A stretch of DNA of 46,298 nt from an uncultured Lactobacillus sp. (GCF_945290125.1 NZ_CALYQV010000010.1:1-46298); one strand, 5' to 3'. Positions 26,743-35,222 are shown, numbered from the stretch's first letter. Translations and numbers: made by a program. Notes: a model not told the origin generated them from the letters alone.

Positions 26743-27609
26743 ATGAGCTATTATTTTACATTTAATTTTCCCCAAAATCTCAAACCATGCTCAGTAAACG
26801 ACTTATTGCGTCTTTTGCTGATCCCACGCAAATGGCGTCATTACTTGCGAACTGAACACCAAATTTTGATTAACGGCACTTATCATTATTTTAATCAAAT
26901 GGTCTTTCCGGACGATAAAATTGAGCTATGGCTTAGTCACATTGAGAGTAGTCAAAATACGTACCCAGCAAGTGGACAAATGCCAGAAGTGATTTACGAA
27001 GATCAAAATCTGTTAATTATTAATAAACCCGCAGGGAAAAAAACACATCCCAACTTAAGTGAAACCACCACTGCCTTGAATGATTGTGCCACTTATTTAG
27101 GTTATTCTCCTTTTATTGTACATCGTTTGGATATGCTAACTAGTGGTTTACTTTTGGTTGCTAAAAATCCAGCGGTGGTTCCTATTTTAAATCGTGAATT
27201 AAGCAGTAAACTTTTTCACCGTGAATATTTAGCAGTAGTTGATCTGACTAAGCCAATTGCAGATACTGGCATAATTAACCTGCCAATAGGAAGAGACCCA
27301 CTTGATAAGCGCAAACGCAAGATTATTGCTGACGAACGTAAAGCAATCACACATTACCAAATTCTAAAGTACTTTAGCAATAATACTGCTTTAATTAAGC
27401 TCGAACTAGAAACAGGAAGAACACACCAAATCCGTGTTCATTTAGCGGCAATAGGTTGTCCGATTGTGGGTGATCCTTTGTATAATCCCAATTTTGTAAA
27501 CAAAGAATATTTACATTTAACCGCTTATCAAATTTCTCTGGTACTGCCATTTTCATTTGAACAATTAAAAGTCAATCTACCTAAAGCTAAAATACCTTTA
27601 CTCAAGTAA
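26743..27609 (+). CDS. RluA/RluD family pseudouridine synthase
   Basis: Isomerises specific uridines in RNA to pseudouridine. The catalytic motif HRLDMLTSGLLL has Asp130; before it is LLIINKPAGKKTHP and after it RTHQIRVHLAAIGCPIVGDPLY. The N-terminal 70 residues form a degenerate S4-like domain (LLRLLLIPRKWRHYL, ILINGTYHYFNQMVFPDDKIEL). The 288 aa length is typical. The target RNA (23S rRNA or tRNA) cannot be decided from sequence alone. The ribosome site is weak. Confidence 0.92.
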   Translation: MSYYFTFNFPQNLKPCSVNDLLRLLLIPRKWRHYLRTEHQILINGTYHYFNQMVFPDDKIELWLSHIESSQNTYPASGQMPEVIYEDQNLLIINKPAGKKTHPNLSETTTALNDCATYLGYSPFIVHRLDMLTSGLLLVAKNPAVVPILNRELSSKLFHREYLAVVDLTKPIADTGIINLPIGRDPLDKRKRKIIADERKAITHYQILKYFSNNTALIKLELETGRTHQIRVHLAAIGCPIVGDPLYNPNFVNKEYLHLTAYQISLVLPFSFEQLKVNLPKAKIPLLK

Positions 27610-27812
27610 AAAATCCTTCAATGGCTTTTACTCAAGTATTAAGTGCTAAAAACTCCTATTGCTGTTTTCGATAATAAAGTAATGATCATTTAACTAAATA
27701 TCACATTGAGCACAACAATTATTTTAATTACGCGACTTCATTAGTGTAAATTACTAGATGCTCTTGTATAATTTTATTATTGAAAAATTATATAAAGAAA
27801 TTGAGAGTGAAC

Positions 27813-29093
27813 ATGAATAATCAAGAAATTGCTGATTTAGCAAAAAATGTTATTAACACGTTTAATTTACCCAGTTTAGGTGTAGGTGTTTATCATAAAG
27901 GTGATAGTTACAGTCACGTTTTTGGTAATGCAGAGCAGGATAGCTTATATCCCCTAGCATCAATTTCAAAAACCTTTTTTGCAACTGCAGTTTGTCAATT
28001 AGCTGATTCAGGTAAAATTGCTTTGGATGAGCCATTAAAAAAATACTGGCCCGGTTTTAAACTAAGAGATAAATACGCTGAAGACCACTTAACTTGGAGG
28101 GATGCTCTAAGTCACCAAAGTGGGTTGCCAGCTCACGACTTAATGCGTTTTACTAATATGAACAAGCACGATCTTACTTTAAAAGAAAAGGCAGAACATG
28201 TCGGTTTTTTAGAGCCAAATCATGAACTGCGTTACAAAATGCAATATAGTAATCTAATATTTGCTGTTGCTACCTATGCTTTTGAACAAGCTATCAATCA
28301 AGATTATGGCTTTTATGAGCACGAACATTTACTGGAGCCTTTGCATCTGGATAATACCTATGTTAATCATCACGAGGCACCACGGGAAAGAATAGTCAAG
28401 CCGTATATTAGAGATAATGAAGATACAGAAGAAGTCCCATTTATTGCCCCAGGTAAAGTTGGTGGTGCCAGCAGCATGCTTTCAACTATCTCTGATTTGC
28501 TAACTTGGGCAAAATACCAATTAAAATTGCAAAAAGAAAGCAAAAATAACGCAATGGCTGAGCACTTTCTTCCTCAATCTATTATGTCTCCCAGCCGTGC
28601 ATATGGTGGTGCAAATTTTGGTGCTTATGGTCTGGGAATGATGATGGAAGATTACCGCGGACATAAGTATTTCTACCATAGTGGTTCATATATTGGCTAT
28701 TGTTCTTTCATGGGCTTTGTTCCTGACCTTGACTTAGCTTTTGTGTCAACAACAAATATGGATTCAACTGATGCCATTTTTGCTTTAGCTTATCAAACTA
28801 TTGATAATGTTCTGGATATTCACGAAACAGACTGGACTAGTAAAATTAAAAAGATAGTTGATAAAAAAGCTGTAATTCGTGAAGAAAATATCAGAAAACA
28901 AAAAGGTAAAATCCCTCAAAATGTTAAAGCAGAGAGTAATCCTTTAGGCGATTATGAAAACCCTGGATATGGTTTAATTACACTAAAAGAAAAAAATGGT
29001 GATTTGTTGGTTACCATCGGTAAATGGGACTACCCAATATTTGTAAATGAGAAAGGCAGAAAGGTTGTACCAGCACGAACTATTGCCGATTGA
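27813..29093 (+). CDS. Beta-lactamase-type serine hydrolase with frameshifted C-terminus
   Basis: Class C beta-lactamase/esterase fold of 426 aa. It has SISK (Ser50, Lys53), YSN in MQYSNLIF and HSG in FYHSGSYIG. No signal peptide, so it is cytoplasmic; a peptidase or esterase role is more likely than antibiotic resistance. I start at ATG 27813 (GAGAGTGA upstream); a TTG at 27780 lacks support. The C-terminal domain (LGDYENPGYGLITL) ends abruptly at VVPARTIAD. The next frame continues immediately with LYQHELLPIELQEKQ and runs to TAA at 29167-29169. One base too many near 29060-29066 would explain this. Confidence 0.85.
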   Translation: MNNQEIADLAKNVINTFNLPSLGVGVYHKGDSYSHVFGNAEQDSLYPLASISKTFFATAVCQLADSGKIALDEPLKKYWPGFKLRDKYAEDHLTWRDALSHQSGLPAHDLMRFTNMNKHDLTLKEKAEHVGFLEPNHELRYKMQYSNLIFAVATYAFEQAINQDYGFYEHEHLLEPLHLDNTYVNHHEAPRERIVKPYIRDNEDTEEVPFIAPGKVGGASSMLSTISDLLTWAKYQLKLQKESKNNAMAEHFLPQSIMSPSRAYGGANFGAYGLGMMMEDYRGHKYFYHSGSYIGYCSFMGFVPDLDLAFVSTTNMDSTDAIFALAYQTIDNVLDIHETDWTSKIKKIVDKKAVIREENIRKQKGKIPQNVKAESNPLGDYENPGYGLITLKEKNGDLLVTIGKWDYPIFVNEKGRKVVPARTIAD

Positions 29094-29171
29094 ACTTCAA
29101 GAAAAACAAGTTTTATTGTGGACTGACCGCACACTTAATAAACCAACGGTATTTAAAAAGGTAAAATAAAA

Positions 29172-29202
29172 AGCCTAGCTTTTTTGACATTAAAGCTAGG
29201 CT
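29172..29202 (+). terminator. Hairpin after the serine hydrolase gene
   Basis: AGCCTAGCTTT pairs with AAAGCTAGGCT around a 9-base loop, just after the frameshifted end of the serine hydrolase. The T-rich run is stronger on the minus side, so it may also serve transcription arriving from the esterase gene. Confidence 0.65.
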
Positions 29203-29219
29203 CAAAAATATTTTCTAAT

Positions 29220-29245
29220 AACCAGCTTGATTAAGAAAGCTGGTT
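29220..29245 (+). terminator. Rho-independent terminator, plus direction
   Basis: AACCAGCTT pairs with AAGCTGGTT and is followed by seven T. It ends at the stop codon of the convergent esterase gene. Confidence 0.8.
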
Positions 29246-29249
29246 TTTT

Positions 29250-30029
29250 TTATTTGATAAGCGAACTAATCCATGGCACAACTTTACCTATTACCTCATT
29301 AAGCTTGGTAAAATCGCCAGTTTCAACATTGTATGTGTGATTTGCATTTTCTACAGTAAAAGAATCTACGTTAGACATGTGACAATTTTTAATAAAATTT
29401 AAACTGATATTGGGATCTAAAGTTGGATCACTGGTGCATACTTCAACTAAAATCGGATTTTTAAAGTTTTTAATGTTATTATTCAAAGTCGTTTTAAGTT
29501 CGTCAAAGAATCTGCGGTATACTAGTTCAACACCACCGCTACTAGTATGAACAATGCAGTAACCTAAATTTTCCATTTCAAATTTATCATATGCCATTTC
29601 CAAAGGTTCTGAAGTATTAATCGCACCGTTTAAAGAAACTATGATTTTAGCTGGCAAATTTGAGCAAGTAAATACTAAACGTCCACCGAGACTATGACCT
29701 AATAAACCAACCTTATTTTCTGCAACATAAGGTAAACTTTGCAAGTATTTAAAACTGGCCTTGACCTCTTCTGTCATTACTTTCATACCATAATTTTCTC
29801 TAGAATATAGGTTCTCACCCATACTGCATAAATCAATTCTGGCCGCTACTATTCCTGCTTCAACTATTTTTTCACTGATTCTTGCTAACATATGATTATC
29901 GTTGTTTCTAGAGGACATGAAGCCATGGACCAGCAACATAGCCGGAAACTTATCTCCACCATCTGGAATATCAATCTGTATTGGCACTTCATGATCAATG
30001 CACTTTAAAAACCGTAATTCTTCACGCAC
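29250..30029 (-). CDS. Alpha/beta hydrolase, esterase-like (paralogue 1)
   Basis: Cytoplasmic serine hydrolase of 259 aa with oxyanion motif HGF, nucleophile GHSLGG (Ser113), Asp in SDPTLDP and His in ANHTYN. The layout recalls cinnamoyl/feruloyl esterases and acyl-sugar esterases of lactobacilli, but substrate is inferred. I choose GTG 30029: AAGGAG lies 9 bases before it, and the protein then matches the paralogue at 35319-36098 from the first residue and in length (259 aa each). A longer frame to 30107 would run through the promoter -10 TATAAT (30081-30076). The paralogues share about 60% of residues by eye. It lies downstream of the fructose-type PTS/aldolase operon but has its own promoter. 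Confidence 0.85.
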   Translation of the reverse strand: MREELRFLKCIDHEVPIQIDIPDGGDKFPAMLLVHGFMSSRNNDNHMLARISEKIVEAGIVAARIDLCSMGENLYSRENYGMKVMTEEVKASFKYLQSLPYVAENKVGLLGHSLGGRLVFTCSNLPAKIIVSLNGAINTSEPLEMAYDKFEMENLGYCIVHTSSGGVELVYRRFFDELKTTLNNNIKNFKNPILVEVCTSDPTLDPNISLNFIKNCHMSNVDSFTVENANHTYNVETGDFTKLNEVIGKVVPWISSLIK

Positions 30030-30075
30030 TTCATTTATCTCCTTGTATATCTCAATGATTTTATGATTTAGATAT

Positions 30076-30081
30076 ATTATA
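30076..30081 (-). promoter_or_regulatory. -10 box of esterase paralogue 1
   Basis: A perfect TATAAT on the minus strand, about 47 bases before the GTG start. No good -35 is seen (TTGGTG lies at a 20-base spacing), so an activator may be needed. Confidence 0.45.
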
Positions 30082-30199
30082 CTGTTATTTTGTGGCATAC
30101 ACACCAAAACAATATGTGATTATTTTCTTATATATAAAAAGCCTGCAACCACTGGAAATTTCAATGTTCTAGACCTTTTTTTAATAATCGTAGTTATAA

Positions 30200-31099
30200 T
30201 TAAATCTTATCGGCTCTCCAAGGATCAATGCCTTCATACAATTTGGCCTTACCAATTGAATTAAACAGATCATTTTTATGATGTATAACCTTTTTACCAG
30301 CTTCAATTGCTTCTGGCAGTAAATGGTTCGGATCCCAGCCATCATTTTTGGCCAGAATTTCACGAGTCTTTTCAAAGAAAGCATGTTTATAGTCAGATGA
30401 AATATTTACTTTGCTAATACCGTTCTTTACTGCTTCAGCAATCTGTTCATCTGGATTAGATGAACCTCCATGCAAAACTAAAGGGGTATCAGGAACGGCT
30501 TGTACTATTTTTTGTAAAATATCAATTCTAATTTTAGGGGTCACATCAGAAGGATATATTCCGTGGCTAGTGCCTATACCAACTGCCAAAGTATCAACAC
30601 CAGTTTCTTCAACAAATTTTTGTGCCTCTTCTGGTGTGGTATAAATACCTTCTTTTTTATGCCCCTCAACATGGACTCCTGTCTGGCCAATAGTACCAAC
30701 TTCGCCCTCAACCGAAACACCAACTCTGTGTGCCATAGTTACTGTTTCCCTAGTCAAAACAACGTTTGTATCCCAGTCTTCAGCTGACATATCAATCATT
30801 ACTGAACTAAAGCCATCATGTATTGCTCGTGCTGCACTATCTACAGAATCACCATGATCGAGGTGAAGAGCTACAGGAATTTTACTATCACGAATACGCG
30901 TTAAAACATAAGTAACGAAATCATCCTTACAATATCTCAATTCTGTGGGATGAATCATAATGATTGCTGGAGCGTAATCAGCTTCACACTGCTCTATTGA
31001 TGTTCTCATTAATTCCAAGTTTGAAACATTATAAGCTCCTACTGCAAAATTGTTTTTTCTTGCTACTTCAAGCAATTGATTCATATTTACTAAGGTCAT
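30200..31099 (-). CDS. Class II ketose-bisphosphate aldolase family protein
   Basis: Zinc-dependent aldolase of 299 aa. Metal and active-site residues are Asp81-His82 in HLDHGD, Glu133 in EGEVG, His179 in GTSHG and His210 in LHGGSS, with NISSDY for phosphate binding. It belongs to the FbaA/GatY/KbaY/IolJ superfamily but differs clearly from the glycolytic-type aldolase at the right end of the window, so its substrate is probably a special ketose phosphate. It follows a fructose-family EIIC by 84 bases, so it is expected to cleave the phosphosugar imported by that PTS. There is no sugar kinase in the locus. Confidence 0.88.
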   Translation of the reverse strand: MTLVNMNQLLEVARKNNFAVGAYNVSNLELMRTSIEQCEADYAPAIIMIHPTELRYCKDDFVTYVLTRIRDSKIPVALHLDHGDSVDSAARAIHDGFSSVMIDMSAEDWDTNVVLTRETVTMAHRVGVSVEGEVGTIGQTGVHVEGHKKEGIYTTPEEAQKFVEETGVDTLAVGIGTSHGIYPSDVTPKIRIDILQKIVQAVPDTPLVLHGGSSNPDEQIAEAVKNGISKVNISSDYKHAFFEKTREILAKNDGWDPNHLLPEAIEAGKKVIHHKNDLFNSIGKAKLYEGIDPWRADKI

Positions 31100-31183
31100 T
31101 TTTTCTCCTTATATATTAGTTAAACTTAATAACATTAACGACTTTTTACAACTGAAAATTGCATCACTTCCTCAAAATATAAT

Positions 31184-32302
31184 TTATTGCAAATTCACAC
31201 CTGACAAATCAACATCCTTTTCATCATCCTGACTTTCGTTTGCTATTTCATTTACCTGTTCAGCAGTTAACGGCTTTTTAATAATTGCCAGTAGAATACC
31301 GGTTACCAATGATCCTGCCACAAGTGCAATAACTGCTACCAACGGCTTTGACATGGCCGGAATAACAAAGATGCCGCCAGAAGGCACAGAACTTTCATTT
31401 TCCCAACCATAACTAATCATTCCAGTTATTCCGCAACCAATCCATGTACAAGGCAAAGTCCGTAACAAATCATTCATTGCAATAGGAATAACACCTTCAG
31501 TAATCATGCAGCATCCCATCGGAAAAGCAACTTCAATATTCTCAACTTCTCTTTTGGTATAAATATTTTTATGAAATAGTTTTGCAAAGAAGTACGACAT
31601 TGTTATTCCAAATGGTGGAACCATGGCAGCCAAAACTTTAATTCCTTCTGGTCCTTTGATTCCATCAAGCAATAAACCATCACAAATTAAATTTGGAATT
31701 TTACTAATAGCACCGCCAAAATCGGCACAACCAATCCAACCAATTAAGAAACCATACAATGCTCTTTGTGACCGATCCAAACCGGTAATAAAATGATTAA
31801 GAGCAGTTGTTGCTGCAGTTAAAGGCTGACCTAACAAGAAGAACATTATCAGTGCGGTAAAAATTGCAGTAACCGTAGGAACTATCAGCATCGGCATAAG
31901 TCCGTTAGCCCACCGGGGGACTTTAATTTTTCTAATACCTAAAGCAATATAACCTGCAATAAATCCACCAATTATACCGCCCAGAAATCCAGCTCCCAAA
32001 AACGAAGCTATTTGTCCTGCTAAGAATCCAGGAGCAATCCCTGGTCTATCAGCAATTGAATAACCGATATAACCTGCAATAAATGACGGTAAAAGGCCCA
32101 TTCCCAAAACACCAAGTGTAGTCATACTATTAGGAAAGTTCATTTGAGCCAAACTGGTAACTTGTTTACCGCCCATCAGGTTTCCTATTGCTATCAATAG
32201 GCCTGAAGCTACAACGAGTGGAAGCATATATGAAATAGACGTTAGCAAATGCTTTTTTACAGCAGAGCCAGCTTTTTTAGCACCTGTGACAAATGTTTTC
32301 AT
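31184..32302 (-). CDS. PTS fructose-family EIIC permease
   Basis: Integral membrane permease of 372 aa with about nine or ten hydrophobic segments. It starts with the family pattern LLTSISYMLPLVVASGLLIAIG, followed by glycine-rich loops (GFLGGIIGGFIAGY) and the PFGITMSYFFAKLFHKN loop. AGGAGTG precedes the start, 5 bases after the EIIB stop. EIIA, EIIB and EIIC are separate polypeptides in this order. The sugar is unknown; fructose-family systems also carry mannitol-like and mannosylglycerate-type substrates. Confidence 0.9.
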   Translation of the reverse strand: MKTFVTGAKKAGSAVKKHLLTSISYMLPLVVASGLLIAIGNLMGGKQVTSLAQMNFPNSMTTLGVLGMGLLPSFIAGYIGYSIADRPGIAPGFLAGQIASFLGAGFLGGIIGGFIAGYIALGIRKIKVPRWANGLMPMLIVPTVTAIFTALIMFFLLGQPLTAATTALNHFITGLDRSQRALYGFLIGWIGCADFGGAISKIPNLICDGLLLDGIKGPEGIKVLAAMVPPFGITMSYFFAKLFHKNIYTKREVENIEVAFPMGCCMITEGVIPIAMNDLLRTLPCTWIGCGITGMISYGWENESSVPSGGIFVIPAMSKPLVAVIALVAGSLVTGILLAIIKKPLTAEQVNEIANESQDDEKDVDLSGVNLQ

Positions 32303-32307
32303 TTAAA

Positions 32308-32637
32308 TCACTCCTTTTTACTTTTTCTTTCTTTTATTTCTTCTTCTATTTTTTTTAAAAGCTTTTTAGGTGCTTTAACCACTAGTGAAGTACCAACTTT
32401 TACAGTTGGAATATTTTTAAAACGTTCATTACCGGTAGTAGCTATATCAACTGCCAGCAAAGCAACATCAGCTTCAGCAATTTGCTCTGGTGTCAAGGCA
32501 TTTTCTGTACCTATCGTCCCCTGAGTCTCAATGTGAATCTCATCTCCTAGTTCTGTTGCTGCTTTTTCCAACTTAGCTTTTGCTAAATAAGTATGGGCAA
32601 TACCAGAAGTACAAGCACAAACGCAAACAATTTTCAT
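32308..32637 (-). CDS. PTS fructose-family EIIB
   Basis: Phosphotransfer protein of 109 aa. The phosphorylated residue is expected to be Cys9 in ACTSGIAHTYLA; the usual fructose EIIB motif is ACPTGIAHT, so the Pro-Thr after the Cys is Thr-Ser here. Also typical are IETQGTIGTENALTPEQIAEAD and VDIA. It accepts phosphate from EIIA and gives it to the sugar as EIIC transports it. It begins 2 bases after the EIIA stop. Confidence 0.92.
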   Translation of the reverse strand: MKIVCVCACTSGIAHTYLAKAKLEKAATELGDEIHIETQGTIGTENALTPEQIAEADVALLAVDIATTGNERFKNIPTVKVGTSLVVKAPKKLLKKIEEEIKERKSKKE

Positions 32638-32639
32638 AA

Positions 32640-33119
32640 TTAATCATCTCCTCTATTTGCATACAAAAGTTTAATAACACTATCTTTATTTGTAGCAGCA
32701 TGTAATTTCTTAATAAAGGTATCGTCGGATAATAAAATTGCTACTTTTTGTAAAAGCTTTAAATGTAATGTATCTGCATCCTGATCTCTAACTGCAAATA
32801 AAATTACAGCAGTAACAGGTTGGTCATCTAGAGTTTCCCAAGGTATTGGATGATCACTTAAACCAATCGCTATCATAGTATTTTTGACAGCTTTTGATTT
32901 ACCATGAGGGATAGCTACACCTTGTCCAATGCCGGTTTCACCTTCTTCTTCTCGATTAAAAACATCATCTACAAATTTCTGAATGTCAGTAATATCGTCA
33001 TCCTTTTGCAAAAGACGACTGAGTTCTTCAATTACATCTTCTTTAGTTTTTCCATTTAAGTGAAGGTCAATTAAGTTTGGATTAATGACTTTCGTAATAT
33101 CGATTTCTTTTTCAGTCAA
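32640..33119 (-). CDS. PTS fructose-family EIIA
   Basis: EIIA of the fructose/mannitol class, 159 aa, with the phosphorylated His72 in GVAIPHGKS. It receives phosphate from HPr. The start is TTG at 33119, the only in-frame candidate at a workable distance from a strong AGGAGG. It lies 14 bases after a second EIIA-like gene and directly before EIIB. Confidence 0.9.
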   Translation of the reverse strand: MTEKEIDITKVINPNLIDLHLNGKTKEDVIEELSRLLQKDDDITDIQKFVDDVFNREEEGETGIGQGVAIPHGKSKAVKNTMIAIGLSDHPIPWETLDDQPVTAVILFAVRDQDADTLHLKLLQKVAILLSDDTFIKKLHAATNKDSVIKLLYANRGDD

Positions 33120-33133
33120 ATTTATATGACCTC

Positions 33134-33571
33134 CTATCTTTTTAAAATTTGAGCAATTTCTGCTGCATTTTCGGCTTCATTGATTTTCGTAATTACAGTG
33201 TCATCTGCAAGTTTATTCATGATGGCAATTATCTCTCTGAAACCACTGCTTGACTTTTTTACTACTCGGGGAACTATTAAACAGATAAGTTTATTGACCT
33301 TAGAGTTATCAAGACAGTTCCAATCAGATATTAATGTATTTGATTTAAAAATCAGCAGCCAAGGAGAAAAATTGCGGTCTAAGATTATGTGAGGAATGGC
33401 AACTCCCTTTACCAAAGCAGTATTAGCGATTTTTTCTCTAGTCGATAGACTTTGCAGTACTGTTTCTTTTCTCACATTCATTTTGCAAGCAACAATACCT
33501 GCTATAACTTGGAAAGCTATTCTTTGATTTGTCAAATCTCTATCACAAGTTTTAAGCAAAATTTCGGTCAT
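33134..33571 (-). CDS. EIIA-like protein linked to the PRD regulator
   Basis: A 145-aa protein with a divergent EIIA (fructose/mannitol type) fold and a candidate phosphorylation site His61 in GVAIPH, but without the GKS that follows in the transport EIIA. In MtlR/LicR-type regulators such an EIIA domain is the C-terminal part of the regulator. Here it is a separate gene overlapping the regulator by 20 bases in another frame. GAGG lies 10 bases before its ATG, so it seems to be translated on its own. It probably tunes the regulator by phosphorylation. Confidence 0.75.
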   Translation of the reverse strand: MTEILLKTCDRDLTNQRIAFQVIAGIVACKMNVRKETVLQSLSTREKIANTALVKGVAIPHIILDRNFSPWLLIFKSNTLISDWNCLDNSKVNKLICLIVPRVVKKSSSGFREIIAIMNKLADDTVITKINEAENAAEIAQILKR

Positions 33572-35042
33572 TAATGATTTTCCTCACTACGTTTTTAACT
33601 TTTAGCTCATCTTTTTTTGTAAAAAAAGCGCTAACTAATTCTACAGGGATGTCTCCTTGATAATTAATGGGAACAGTGCTAATTAACAACTCAATCTCAG
33701 GCTTATTTCTGATAATGGTTTCAATATTATAATTCGAAGCAAGACCTACAATTTCAATTTCAGGAATAGTATTTTTGATCTTGGTAGAAATTATTCCTGA
33801 AGTTCCAATTCCAGTTGTACATATCACATAAGCTTTAATTTTCTTGTTAGGTTTATTATTTTCTTCGTAATATTTAGCAAAATATAAGCAGATAAATCCT
33901 GTTTCATCATCTGAAATTATTGGTAAGTTGAATTTTTGACTGACCAATTTTGCTGCCTTTTTAGTAGCTTTGAAAACTTGAGGATATTCTAGCTTAATAT
34001 CTTTTAACAAGGCATTAGGTAGAGCTATCTTCATTTTTAGCCTGCTTATCATTGCTAAAACATGATTCTTAATTTCATTTTTGATAGATGGTGAAAAATC
34101 ACAATGCAAATAATTAGATACCTTACAAATAAAAAAGTCGGTGACTTCATCAGCCAAGTCGCGATCATCAAGAACAATTCCATCAAACGAATTGAAGCGC
34201 GAAGTTAGTAAGTATTTAAATAGGTAATAGACTTCTGGATCCAATTCTTTATTATCAAAACCCAAGTACTTTTTGATATTAGTTACAATACTTTTGCAAA
34301 TACTAAAAATTTCAGGATTCATTTTAATTTCTGCCTGCAAACCAGTATCTAATGAAATTGACTTATCCATAGATTTATATTTTTTGGCTCTTATTAACAA
34401 AACATAAATATGAGCAAAAAAATTTATATTATACGGATACGGTAAAGAACCATTTAATACTCGCAGAGCCATTTCAACTTGACTTAAAGCAAAATTAAAG
34501 TCTTTTTGATCTAATTGAGACGTATTTTTTCGTAATGTCTCAATATCTGTAGACTTATCAATATGAAGAACTACTTCCATCAAAGCACTTCTGATATCTT
34601 TTTCAGTACCAATAATTTGGACCGACCTTTGTTTGCTTTTTAGTTTTAAGTTCCATTTATGTATTTTTTTACTTATTTGTCTTTCATCATTCCTCAGTAC
34701 TGATTCGCTGATATATAAACTGTTTACTAAATCATAAATTTTAACTTCACTAGGAGAAGCAAAAAGCAATTTTGCCAGCATGTTTTCTTGTCTAAGTTGT
34801 GTGGATGAATCATTTTGAACATTATTATTTGCTACGTTTAAGTAGTTGGAATAATTAAGTTCATAGCCTCGCCCCCTTTGGGAAATAATTATTGGTTTAG
34901 AATATTTGTTATTAATACTATTAATATGGCGGGCAATTGTTTTTTTTGAAACTTTCAAGCCATTTGATAGTTCTTCAGAAGTAATGAACTTATTGTGAAG
35001 CTTAAGATAATCAATAATTTCTTGACTAATTTCTTTACGCAC
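33552..35042 (-). CDS. PRD-containing transcriptional regulator (MtlR/LicR type, BglG-family annotated)
   Basis: PTS-controlled DNA-binding activator of 496 aa. It has an N-terminal HTH (ITSEELSNGLKVSKKTIARHI, about 19-40), a second HTH region (about 100-125), two PRD domains (about 190-395) and an EIIB-like domain with Cys408 in VICTTGIGTS. The start is GTG at 35042 with AGGAGG 8 bases upstream. The usual PRD2 motif EIGFxxLHF is ETGFICLYF here, so that phosphorylatable His is missing. It heads the fructose-type PTS operon and presumably activates it. Confidence 0.85.
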   Translation of the reverse strand: MRKEISQEIIDYLKLHNKFITSEELSNGLKVSKKTIARHINSINNKYSKPIIISQRGRGYELNYSNYLNVANNNVQNDSSTQLRQENMLAKLLFASPSEVKIYDLVNSLYISESVLRNDERQISKKIHKWNLKLKSKQRSVQIIGTEKDIRSALMEVVLHIDKSTDIETLRKNTSQLDQKDFNFALSQVEMALRVLNGSLPYPYNINFFAHIYVLLIRAKKYKSMDKSISLDTGLQAEIKMNPEIFSICKSIVTNIKKYLGFDNKELDPEVYYLFKYLLTSRFNSFDGIVLDDRDLADEVTDFFICKVSNYLHCDFSPSIKNEIKNHVLAMISRLKMKIALPNALLKDIKLEYPQVFKATKKAAKLVSQKFNLPIISDDETGFICLYFAKYYEENNKPNKKIKAYVICTTGIGTSGIISTKIKNTIPEIEIVGLASNYNIETIIRNKPEIELLISTVPINYQGDIPVELVSAFFTKKDELKVKNVVRKIINDRNFA

Positions 35043-35078
35043 TTATCATCCCTCCTGATATTTTTATTTTGCTACTTA

Positions 35079-35092
35079 TGTAAACGCTTAAT
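35079..35092. promoter_or_regulatory. Candidate cre (CcpA) site before the PRD regulator
   Basis: TGTAAACGCTTAAT matches the cre consensus TGWNANCGNTNWCA at all but the last two positions. It lies in the leader 36 bases before the regulator start, downstream of the likely promoter, where CcpA could act as a roadblock. Confidence 0.5.
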
Positions 35093-35103
35093 TAATCAAA
35101 AAG

Positions 35104-35131
35104 TGTCCGTTGAAAAAGGAATCAACGGACA
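35104..35131 (-). terminator. Hairpin with T-run in front of the PRD regulator
   Basis: TGTCCGTTGA pairs perfectly with TCAACGGACA around an 8-base loop; on the minus strand it is followed by CTTTTTG. A TATAAT lies just upstream (35146-35141), so this hairpin would be at the very start of the regulator transcript. It is either a second terminator for the upstream operon or a leader attenuator. Confidence 0.65.
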
Positions 35132-35222
35132 TTTACATTAATTATAAATATTTAAACATGTTAAAATTTACTTTATTTCGTCACTCTGTCTGACTAAATT
35201 CAATATTTTTGAATCAAAAAAA

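Noticed and set aside
27597-27638. Direct repeat TTTACTCAAGTA, two copies 30 bases apart after the pseudouridine synthase gene.
   Set aside because: Two short copies without a mobile element, terminal inverted repeats or gene disruption; probably local duplication or chance.
27813-29093. Serine hydrolase as an antibiotic-resistance beta-lactamase.
   Set aside because: The SxxK, YxN and HxG motifs are shared by many esterases and peptidases, and there is no signal peptide.
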